Shown: piece after piece, positions 7,595-13,852 of the stretch | Numbering within the stretch: position 1 is the first letter of the stretch | Layout of the letters: every line of letters begins with the position of its first letter | Source: JANMEX01 sp031423755 | GTDB taxonomy: Bacteria > Pseudomonadota > Alphaproteobacteria > Rhizobiales > Rhizobiaceae | Assembly (NCBI GenBank): GCA_031423755.1 | Contig: JANPGC010000144.1 | Coordinates: forward strand, 1-16,123 | Length of the DNA stretch: 16,123 nucleotides | Direction: 5' to 3' | Position numbers and translations under genes: made by a program | Notes under the pieces: generated by a model | Seen by the model: only the letters and a program-made list of their open reading frames with translations | What the model was told of the DNA's origin: nothing | The model's database searches: none

Positions 7595-8353
7595 TCACTT
7601 CTTCGGCGCGGCAATCAACCATTCGCCTATTACTTTCCGTCCTTCCGAGGCTGCCAGCCCGCGGTCGTTGTCGCTGAGGTTTTCAAGTGCAGCAATGCCA
7701 CGCCAGTCAACAGGCTTTTCGCGGACGACTTTTTTCTCATAGCTGACGGGAATACGGTCGATAAGCGCGCTGCGCAGACTTGCCGCATCCTTCATGATCT
7801 TGTCGTGCAGTTCGACAATAAGCACCGCGCCATCAAGGACAGATAGCACATCACTGGAGAGGACGGGAAATTCAGCCCCCTCAATGTCGCAGATCACGAG
7901 CGCATTCCCGGCATTGAAATTGTTGGCCTTGAGTCGCTGGCTGAATGTCTCATCCGCCTTGCCGAGAACCACGATTTTGTCTGACACGCCGTTTTCGACC
8001 GCATTGCGGACGATGGCCTCACGACCGTCTGCCGTAATCTCAAAGCAGATGGAGCGCTTGGCGAGGCCGGATTTGACGAGGCCGAGCGCATAAAACCCAT
8101 CGGCAGCCCCGACGCACACAGCATCGCCGAATGGACCCCGGCGCTCGATTTCTTCAAACACCGCAGCCTCATAGATACCAAGCACTTTCTGGCCAAGACA
8201 GCTGCGCGACACATTGGAGTTGCCGTCGAGCTTCAAACCCGCGAACACGCCAAGCTGCACCACACCGCCCGCATCGGCAAAAATGCGGTTGGACAGGCGC
8301 TTGCGGCGCAACTTGAGCAGCGGCTTTGACAGCGTGTCTAGAATATTGGTCAT
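7595..8353 (-). CDS. Putative SAM-dependent methyltransferase, FkbM-like
   Basis: A 252-aa protein with a Rossmann-type methyltransferase core: a glycine-rich motif I, VCVGAADGFYALGL (79-92), an acidic strand-2 end (CFEITADG, 103-110), and CDIEGAE (155-161), which resembles the D-x-E-G-x-E of FkbM-type enzymes. The N-terminal ~60 residues contain a basic segment (KLRRKRL) and have no assigned domain. The frame is open to 8536, but the ATG at 8353 is chosen because it overlaps the ttcA stop (ATGA, 8350-8353), indicating coupled translation. Substrate unknown; its place after ttcA allows an RNA-modifying role, but the FkbM-like motif more often points to small molecules or sugars. A perfect 7-bp hairpin (7586-7612) spans its 3' end but has no T-run. 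Confidence 0.75.
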   Translation of the reverse strand: MTNILDTLSKPLLKLRRKRLSNRIFADAGGVVQLGVFAGLKLDGNSNVSRSCLGQKVLGIYEAAVFEEIERRGPFGDAVCVGAADGFYALGLVKSGLAKRSICFEITADGREAIVRNAVENGVSDKIVVLGKADETFSQRLKANNFNAGNALVICDIEGAEFPVLSSDVLSVLDGAVLIVELHDKIMKDAASLRSALIDRIPVSYEKKVVREKPVDWRGIAALENLSDNDRGLAASEGRKVIGEWLIAAPKK

Positions 8354-9207
8354 GCTTCTGGTTCTCGCATTGGATGAAGTCCTGCAAAATCGTAGAGCTT
8401 CAGGTCCAGCATATGGCTTGGCCTGATGTTGCCCATGGCGCGGATCATCGCTTCTTTCCGGCCCGGCATCCGCTTCTCGATGTCTGAGAGCATGGATTTC
8501 ATGGCATTTCGCTGCAGGCCTTCCTGACTGCCGCACAGATCGCAGGGAATGATCGGAAATTCCAATGCCCTGGCAAACGCTTCAAGGTCATCCTCCGCAT
8601 TGTAAGCCAGCGGGCGCAGTACGAGCACATCTCCCTCATCGTTCAGAAGCTTCGGCGGCATGGTGGCAAGCCGCCCGCCATGGAACAAGTTCATGAAGAA
8701 GGTCTCCAGAATGTCTTCGCGATGATGGCCGAGCACCAGCGCTGCACAGCCCTCCTCCCGCGCAATACGGTAAAGATGGCCGCGGCGCAGGCGTGAGCAG
8801 AGCGAGCAGTATGTGGAATTCTCCGGAAGCTTTTCGGTGACGATGGAATAGGTGTCCTGATATTCTATGCGATGCTCGACACCGAGCGATTTGAGATAAT
8901 CCGGCAGTATATGCTTGGGAAAGTTCGGCTGACCCTGATCAAGATTGCAAGCCAGCAATTCGACCGGCAGCAAGCCGCGCCATTTCAAGTCAAGCAGCAA
9001 CGCCAAGAGCCCGTATGAATCCTTGCCGCCCGACAGGCCGATCAGCCAGCGGTCGCCCGGGCGGACCATGCCGAAATCGTCAATCGCCTGCCGCGTCAAA
9101 CGCAACAAACGCTTGCGCAGCTTGTTGAACTCGACATTCGATGGCGCGGCTCGGAACAGCGGATGGCAGGTGCCTGCGGCAAACTCGTCTGGCCTGTGAA
9201 CATTCAT
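8350..9207 (-). CDS. ttcA: tRNA 2-thiocytidine(32) synthetase TtcA
   Basis: A 285-aa cytoplasmic enzyme that thiolates C32 in the anticodon loop of certain tRNAs, using ATP and an Fe-S cluster. The PP-loop SGGKDS (59-64) adenylates the base. Cys134 and Cys137 in the CSLC motif, with Cys222 in CDLC, match the three cluster-binding cysteines of TtcA. LGHHREDILETFFMNLFHGG (159-178) and LRPLAY are further signatures. A TTG two codons upstream (9213) is also in frame; the ATG at 9207 is preferred because a gaagga ribosome binding site lies 7 nt before it. It follows glsA by 51 nt and overlaps the methyltransferase start by 4 nt, so a glsA-ttcA-methyltransferase operon is likely. Confidence 0.95.
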   Translation of the reverse strand: MNVHRPDEFAAGTCHPLFRAAPSNVEFNKLRKRLLRLTRQAIDDFGMVRPGDRWLIGLSGGKDSYGLLALLLDLKWRGLLPVELLACNLDQGQPNFPKHILPDYLKSLGVEHRIEYQDTYSIVTEKLPENSTYCSLCSRLRRGHLYRIAREEGCAALVLGHHREDILETFFMNLFHGGRLATMPPKLLNDEGDVLVLRPLAYNAEDDLEAFARALEFPIIPCDLCGSQEGLQRNAMKSMLSDIEKRMPGRKEAMIRAMGNIRPSHMLDLKLYDFAGLHPMREPEA

Positions 9208-9258
9208 GGGCAAATCCTTCGACGCCGGTTTAGCCGCAACGGCGCTGATTGCAAAGGC

Positions 9259-10188
9259 TCACGAACCAAAGATCGACCAGCCGGTTTTCTTGGCCAGCAT
9301 TTCCAGCGCCAACGTGCCCACCAGCGAATTGCCGACGTGATTGAGGCCAGGCGACCAGACGGCGATGGAGGCCTTGCCCGGCGCAATGGCCAATATGCCG
9401 CCGCCGACGCCGCTTTTGCCCGGCAGACCGACGCGGTAGGCGAAATCGCCGGAACCATCGTAATGGCCGCACATCAGCATCAGGGCGTTGATGCGCCGGG
9501 CGCGCTCGCGCGAAACGACCTGGCGGCCGGTCTGCGGATTGATACCGCCATTTGCGAGGAACATTCCGGCCTGCGCCAGCTGGCGGCATGACAAGGCCAA
9601 GGCGCACTGATGAAAGTAGACGCCGAGCACATGCGCGACTGGCTGGGTGAGATTGCCAAAGCTGCACATGAATTCGGCCAGCGCCATGTTGCGATGGCCG
9701 GTTGCAGCTTCCGAGGCGGCGACGGCCGGATCGATGGCGATGTCGTCGTCATCGGCAAGAAAGCGGACAAACTGCACAATTTCGCCGATGGCTTCCTTCG
9801 GAACATGGCCGGACAGCAAGACATCCGCCACGGCAATCGCCCCGGCGTTGATAAAGGGATTGCGTGGAATGCCGAGCTCGCGTTCAAGCTGGACGATGGA
9901 ATTGAAGGCAGATCCGGATGGTTCCCGCCCGACGCGTTTCCACAGCGAATCGCCGACCTTGCCGAGCGCGAGAGTCAGCGAGAAGACCTTGGAGACGCTC
10001 TGGATGGAGAAGGATGTGTCAAAATCGCCGGCCAGCGCCGGTGGCCCGTCAAGCGGCAGAACGGCGATGCCGAACTGTTTGGGATCAACCTTGGCAAGCT
10101 GCGGAATGTATGACGCGACCGTGCCCTCGCCGACACTTGGCAGCAAGAACTGATGGATGGAGGCGACTATGTCTTGCAGGGAGTCCAT
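9259..10188 (-). CDS. glsA: Glutaminase (glutamine to glutamate and ammonia)
   Basis: A 309-aa serine-dependent glutaminase of the usual family length. The beta-lactamase-like catalytic S-x-x-K is visible as Ser64 to Lys67 in FSIQSVSKVFSL. Other conserved parts are EPSGSAFNS, NPFINAGAI (the substrate-binding Asn region), the CSFGN segment, and the C-terminal GLPGKSGVGGGI motif carrying the second conserved serine. It probably supplies glutamate and ammonia in the cytoplasm and may aid acid resistance, as in other bacteria (known for the family, not shown here). A terminator separates it from rpsD upstream, so its promoter should lie in the short stretch between about 10189 and 10207, or transcription reads through from rpsD. 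Confidence 0.96.
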   Translation of the reverse strand: MDSLQDIVASIHQFLLPSVGEGTVASYIPQLAKVDPKQFGIAVLPLDGPPALAGDFDTSFSIQSVSKVFSLTLALGKVGDSLWKRVGREPSGSAFNSIVQLERELGIPRNPFINAGAIAVADVLLSGHVPKEAIGEIVQFVRFLADDDDIAIDPAVAASEAATGHRNMALAEFMCSFGNLTQPVAHVLGVYFHQCALALSCRQLAQAGMFLANGGINPQTGRQVVSRERARRINALMLMCGHYDGSGDFAYRVGLPGKSGVGGGILAIAPGKASIAVWSPGLNHVGNSLVGTLALEMLAKKTGWSIFGS

Positions 10189-10207
10189 TTGTCTGTCCCC
10201 AGAGATG

Positions 10208-10241
10208 AAAAAAGCCGCCGCGGTTTCCCGGGCGGCTTTTT
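10208..10241 (-). terminator. Intrinsic terminator of rpsD
   Basis: A perfect 6-bp GC stem (gccgcc 10214-10219 with ggcggc 10231-10236) with an 11-nt loop is flanked by six A on the left and five T on the right, so it has a U-run in both directions. On the minus strand it lies about 20 nt after the rpsD stop and just before glsA. It is expected to end the rpsD transcript. Confidence 0.85.
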
Positions 10242-10260
10242 GAATTCATGTGCGGGCCGC

Positions 10261-10878
10261 TTAGCGCGAGTAGAATTCGACGACCAGATTTGGCTCCATC
10301 TGCACGGCAAACGGAACGTCAGAAAGGGTCGGGACGCGCATGTAGGATGCGACCTGCTTGTTGTGGTCGACGGTGATGTAATCGGGAACATCGCGCTCGG
10401 CGAGCTGGTTGGCTTCGAGAACGAAGGCGAGCTGCTTGGACGCATCCTTGACTTCGATGATGTCGCCGACCTTGCACTGGTAGGAACCAATGTTGGTGCG
10501 GCGGCCATTGACCTTGACGTGGCCGTGGTTGACGAACTGGCGCGCGGCGAAAATCGTCGCGACGAACTTGGCGCGGTAGACAATGGCGTCGAGGCGCGAT
10601 TCCAGAATGCCGATCAGGTTTTCACCAGTGTCGCCCTTGCGGCGTGCGGCCTCGGTGTAGATGGCGCGGAACTGCTTTTCCGAAATGTCGCCGTAATGGC
10701 CCTTGAGCTTCTGCTTGGCGCGAAGCTGCAGACCGAAGTCCGACATCTTGCCCTTGCGGCGCTGGCCGTGCTGTCCCGGACCATATTCACGCTTGTTGAC
10801 CGGGGACTTCGGACGGCCCCAGATATTTTCGCCCATACGGCGGTCGAGTTTATACTTTGCTGACTCGCGCTTGCTCAT
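10261..10878 (-). CDS. rpsD: 30S ribosomal protein S4
   Basis: A 205-aa ribosomal protein S4, one of the first proteins to bind 16S rRNA during 30S assembly and a repressor of its own mRNA in several bacteria. The N-terminal arm contains YGPGQHGQRRKGKMSDFG; the block ARRKGDTGENLIGILESRLD leads into the S4 RNA-binding domain (roughly residues 95-155, with RQFVNHGHVKVNGRRTNIGSY); it ends in VEFYSR. The N-terminus lacks the zinc-binding four-cysteine cluster, so it is the zinc-free form. A strong gagga ribosome binding site precedes the ATG. It stands alone instead of in the alpha operon, has its own promoter and structured leader, and ends at a good terminator. Confidence 0.98.
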   Translation of the reverse strand: MSKRESAKYKLDRRMGENIWGRPKSPVNKREYGPGQHGQRRKGKMSDFGLQLRAKQKLKGHYGDISEKQFRAIYTEAARRKGDTGENLIGILESRLDAIVYRAKFVATIFAARQFVNHGHVKVNGRRTNIGSYQCKVGDIIEVKDASKQLAFVLEANQLAERDVPDYITVDHNKQVASYMRVPTLSDVPFAVQMEPNLVVEFYSR

Positions 10879-11032
10879 CGCATTTCCTCAATAGTTGCCA
10901 CGGCGCAGACCATCCGCCCCGTGTGGGAAACGCGCCCTCCTCTGAAACCTGATGGTCTCTGACAGAATTCTCAACGACGCATCGGGAAAAATCACGGGAC
11001 ACGTAAAACCGCAGGGGTTTATTCCTGCGGCT
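10879..11032 (-). promoter_or_regulatory. Candidate structured 5' leader of rpsD
   Basis: From the predicted start near 11032, the mRNA leader would be about 150 nt. It begins with a 7-bp hairpin (11030-11009). Closer to the gene, agaccatc (10951-10958 read on the minus strand) pairs perfectly over 8 bp with gatggtct (10907-10914), enclosing a small ccc/ggg hairpin with an ACAC loop (10918-10927). The closing stem ends about 28 nt before the start codon. Such a fold is what an S4-binding autoregulatory site would look like, but that role is inference; no known S4 leader structure was matched. Confidence 0.45.
11005..11030 (-). terminator. Hairpin with U-run at the rpsD transcription start
   Basis: A perfect 7-bp stem (ccgcagg with cctgcgg, 11009-11015 and 11024-11030) with an 8-nt loop is followed on the minus strand by tttt (11008-11005). 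By form it is an intrinsic terminator for transcripts arriving from the hypothetical gene at 11347. It lies immediately after the predicted rpsD promoter, so in rpsD mRNA it would be a 5'-end hairpin and would form too early to terminate. Confidence 0.6.
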
Positions 11033-11038
11033 GGCGGG

Positions 11039-11067
11039 TGAATAGGGGATGAGATGCGAGATGTCAA
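11039..11067 (-). promoter_or_regulatory. Sigma-70-type promoter of rpsD
   Basis: On the minus strand a consensus -35 box TTGACA (11067-11062) is followed after exactly 17 bp by TATTCA (11044-11039), four of six matches to TATAAT. The predicted start is near 11032. It is the best promoter match in the window and points at rpsD, as expected for a highly expressed ribosomal gene. Confidence 0.65.
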
Positions 11068-11102
11068 TTGGATTGCCGGGGATCGTCTGGCTTGCAGGGG
11101 AT

Positions 11103-11267
11103 CGTCACTCCGGGGCCGCGAAGCGGAGCCCGGAGTCCAGAGCGCCGAAGGTCGGGGTTAAGTGCAGTGGATAGGATCCAAAGGCGTCCATAAAGATGAT
11201 TTCGTTGGCGAATATCCGATGTCGGCGCTCTGGATTCCGGGTTCCGCTTCGCGGCCCCGGAATGACG
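11103..11267. repeat. 165-bp inverted repeat with 46-bp arms
   Basis: Arms 11103-11148 and 11222-11267 are complementary over 46 bp with three mismatches, two of which still form G-U pairs in a plus-strand RNA. The 73-bp centre shows no gene. The arm contains the ccggggccgcgaagcgga block with a tccagagcgc end, a sequence type I recall as a dispersed intergenic repeat in many alphaproteobacteria. The pairing weakly continues 5 bp outward on each side. It has no coding capacity for a transposase. It lies between the hypothetical gene at 11347 and the rpsD promoter. Confidence 0.8.
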
Positions 11268-11346
11268 ACCCCAAACGGAGTTGTTGCAGAAAAGTCGTTC
11301 TGCAGCGACCTCGACCAATTAGACACAAAATTTGCGTCGCTTTTGC

Positions 11347-12018
11347 TCACCCCGAATCCGGCGCATTCAGCAAATCGCGCGCCAATCCATGGCATTCGCG
11401 CAGCACATCGTCAATTTCATGGATCCGGCGCTCGCGCCAACCGGGCGGCAGGCCGGGACGGAAGGTCGAAATGCGCTTTGGCTTCAACGGGGTTTTGTTC
11501 TTGAGCGCCAAATCACGCCGTGCCTGCCAGCGGGCAAGGCGGCGGGCCTGAAGGGGAAGGTCATTCAACGCAGAGCGCAATGCACGAAGACGGGTGAACA
11601 GGTGGGCGGCATCAACCGGCACATCGGGCTGCGAGAAATGCGGCGTGTTGTGCTCGTCATCGGACAGGCCGGCAAAACTGAAGCGCGGCAGGGCGTTGTT
11701 GTCATAATCATCAAGGACAAAATGCTTCAGCGGATCAAACAGGCAGAATGACGGCGTTTTCGAAGCGTCTGCAAGGCCGAACCCGGCCAAACCAGCCGGA
11801 AGTGGACGCGACGCGCGCGGTGAAAGTACCAACCCGCGCGCGGCAATGACAATGAGCCGGCGGACGGCCGATTCAGCAGGCCGCAGGATGAGCATGATGG
11901 CGGCATAAACATGCCGCGGCATCTTCCCTGCCCCATTGGACCCAATCATCACAAACAAAGCCGCCACAATGCGCCTTAGCGCATCACGGTTTCGGCTGAT
12001 TGCGAGGTTCCAGTCCAA
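11347..12018 (-). CDS. Conserved hypothetical protein of rhizobia, TTG start
   Basis: A 223-aa protein of unknown function that resembles hypothetical proteins of Hyphomicrobiales as I recall them. The N-terminus MDWNLAISRNRDALRRIVAALF looks like a helix, followed by RPAESAVRRLIVIAARGL (46-63), then a variable stretch, FCLFDPLKHF, and a Leu/Arg-rich C-terminal helix region (140-190). It is Arg-rich and has no clear signal peptide. The start is TTG at 12018, with a ggag ribosome binding site 8 nt upstream. The first in-frame ATG would be residue 24 and would remove the conserved-looking N-terminal block, so TTG is preferred. No catalytic motif is visible. Confidence 0.75.
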   Translation of the reverse strand: MDWNLAISRNRDALRRIVAALFVMIGSNGAGKMPRHVYAAIMLILRPAESAVRRLIVIAARGLVLSPRASRPLPAGLAGFGLADASKTPSFCLFDPLKHFVLDDYDNNALPRFSFAGLSDDEHNTPHFSQPDVPVDAAHLFTRLRALRSALNDLPLQARRLARWQARRDLALKNKTPLKPKRISTFRPGLPPGWRERRIHEIDDVLRECHGLARDLLNAPDSG

Positions 12019-12143
12019 TGTTGTGGCTCCGATTGAAAATGCTGGCGGGATTATGAGGCGGGTGAAATGAGGGTGGATAAGTTTTCACTTTCTGCCCTGC
12101 GCATAGCGTGGGGGAGAGGAATGGAGGCACGTTCTGCACCGGC

Positions 12144-12367
12144 TTTGCACACCGCCGGGGCACCCCCTTCTGTCCTGTCGGACATCTTCCCCTCAAGGGG
12201 GAAGATTGGCGCTCCGCCGCCTGCCGCCAATCGATGACGTTAGCCGATAGCCGCATATGCCAACCTCAAATCATGGAAGCTGGCGAAAGCAGGCGCGCAG
12301 TCCGATCTTCCCCCTTGAGGGGAAGATGTCCGACAGGACAGAAGGGGGTGCCACGGTGGTGTTCAAA
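12144..12367. repeat. 224-bp inverted repeat with 66-bp arms
   Basis: Arms 12144-12209 and 12302-12367 are inverted copies over 66 bp, with a perfect 48-bp core (12159-12206 and 12305-12352) and about four mismatches at the edges. Each arm contains its own hairpin, atcttcccc with ggggaagat (12184-12206 in the left arm). The centre of about 92 bp encodes nothing recognisable. There is no transposase and no clear target-site duplication. It resembles rhizobial mosaic palindromes (established type, from memory) and is a different family from the repeats at 33 and 11103, although the cttcccc theme is shared with the first. Confidence 0.85.
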
Positions 12368-12488
12368 GTGGGTGCAAGGCGATCACAGTCTCTACCAACC
12401 GCAACAAGCCGGACTGCAGTTTTCATTCAAGCTGCACACGAACGTCACGGCTTGTCAGTTACAATCAAACCCTCGACGTGCGCCAGAC

Positions 12489-13625
12489 CTATCGCGCCCT
12501 GTCCCGATCCCGCGACCGTTCGCGTTCCGTGGATCGTTCGCTGGCGCTGTCATAATCGTTTCGGTGGCGTTTGGCAGATGACGAGCTTTCAGAAGCTGTG
12601 TCAGCGCTCGATTGGCGGTCATCGGACGATGCGGAGAGGCCAGCCCATTCCTTCTCGCCAAGTCTCAAGTTTTCCATTTTTGGAATCAGGAAATTGACCG
12701 CGATCGACTCGTAGCTGCCGCCGGGTTTGCCCTCGCGTTTATCCCGCCTTCTTTCCCTCCTCGATGTCACTTTGTCTGCAAGACTGGAAAGACCCTCGTC
12801 AATGCGCTGCTTCTGCATTTCCAGAAATCTGACAATTGCCTTTTCGTCTCCGTTTCGTCCGCCAGCATGGGTAAAGTACGGTTGTTCATGAATGAAATGA
12901 TGGAGACTTTTATCTTTACCGTCCAAGGCAAAACCAAGCTTGAGCGTGGACGGCAGGCCGCTGTCTCCAGCAATGAGTTCGCCCAATTCGCGTGTCACTT
13001 TGATCGAGCCATATTTTTTCGCGTAGATTTTCGCGGCAGATTCAAACACCGTGTGAACCTGATTGGCACCAACATAGCCCGGCACCCTTTTGCTCTTGTC
13101 CAGCCTGTCCAGAAAGTTCAGGTGATCCGCTATTGTGTGCGCCCACGGCGAGTATTTTTTCTCTGCGATGCCTGCCCGCGCAATCGCAGTGTTGGCGGTT
13201 TCGCCAAGGACTGATTTTTCTGTCTTCCGCTTTTCGTCATGCGTCAGTTTGAGGCCGACCACATCTTCCTGTATCCATGACAGCTGCTGGTCTGGCCGGT
13301 ATTTGAGCGTTGCCCCGTCTTGCGTTGGTTTTGCAGGCAATGGCGCACCTGCGTATTGCCTTTCGACATTGTTGCCAGCGTGATAGACTTTCAATTTGCC
13401 GGAGAAATACGTTCTGACGTCATGATCTTTGACGTCTTTTAGCGAAAACTCCTCGCCCTTGATGACCTCCCTCTTGCCGTCGCACTCCATGAAAATGGAA
13501 TTACCTCCGCGCAAAAGCTTGTATGCCTCATGAACAGGTTTCTCGCCGACGTCAGGCTTACGCTCTCGCTTGCCCATCTCAAAATGATCCAGAATATTGT
13601 TTTTGTTGAATAAAAATTGAAACAT
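12489..13625 (-). CDS. Orphan 378-aa protein with Ser/Arg-rich tail, probably acquired
   Basis: I do not recognise this protein. Residues 1-280 look like a mixed globular region with a lysine-rich middle (KLTHDEKRKTEKS, 126-138), the segment SPWAHTIADHLNFLDRLDKSKR (159-180) and an HHFIHEQPYFTHAGG stretch (242-256). A basic segment SRRERRRDKREGK (288-300) follows. The last 48 residues (331-378) are low complexity: Ser-rich, then RS, RE and RD dipeptides ending in RAR. There is no signal peptide or membrane helix. Base composition is unlike its neighbours: 13381-13440 has 23 of 60 G+C, against 41 of 60 at 14041-14100. The ATG at 13625 has only a weak ribosome binding site; Met17 (13577) is an alternative start. 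A secreted effector is one possibility; this is inference. Confidence 0.7.
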   Translation of the reverse strand: MFQFLFNKNNILDHFEMGKRERKPDVGEKPVHEAYKLLRGGNSIFMECDGKREVIKGEEFSLKDVKDHDVRTYFSGKLKVYHAGNNVERQYAGAPLPAKPTQDGATLKYRPDQQLSWIQEDVVGLKLTHDEKRKTEKSVLGETANTAIARAGIAEKKYSPWAHTIADHLNFLDRLDKSKRVPGYVGANQVHTVFESAAKIYAKKYGSIKVTRELGELIAGDSGLPSTLKLGFALDGKDKSLHHFIHEQPYFTHAGGRNGDEKAIVRFLEMQKQRIDEGLSSLADKVTSRRERRRDKREGKPGGSYESIAVNFLIPKMENLRLGEKEWAGLSASSDDRQSSADTASESSSSAKRHRNDYDSASERSTERERSRDRDRAR

Positions 13626-13852
13626 GAATACTGAAACGGCATCTCAAAGATGCGGAAAGATCATGGCATATCGCTCACGTGATATCAACACGAGGGCTGC
13701 CGTGCGGATAGGTCTCCATCATTGACACACGGCATTTGACCCCGCGGCAGCGAAATTCCGGCCACATTGCTGTGACCAACCCCCACCGCTGTGCCTCCTT
13801 CAAATCCGCCCTGCGGGAGCTTATTGTCCTGTCAAAACAGGAAGCACTCCCC

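Noticed and set aside
7586..7612. Perfect 7-bp hairpin between the convergent transporter and methyltransferase genes
   Set aside because: It overlaps the last codons of the methyltransferase gene, has a 13-nt loop and no T-run on either strand, so it was not called a terminator.
11283..11306. Hairpin (tgcagaa with ttctgca) downstream of the hypothetical gene
   Set aside because: No T-run follows in either direction and it is short; not enough for a terminator or an RNA gene.
12144..12367. CRISPR array or insertion sequence
   Set aside because: There are only two inverted copies, no direct-repeat periodicity, and no transposase gene.
12108..12697. Overlapping plus-strand open frames of about 150 codons across the 224-bp repeat
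   Set aside because: They run through palindromic non-coding sequence and the antisense of the orphan gene, have no family resemblance, and lack ribosome binding sites.
13675..13682. Perfect 8-bp palindrome tcacgtga upstream of the flavin oxidoreductase gene
   Set aside because: It is too short to distinguish from chance and there is no second copy or matching known operator.
13722..13750. TTGACA box upstream of the flavin oxidoreductase gene
   Set aside because: No acceptable -10 box lies 15-19 bp downstream.
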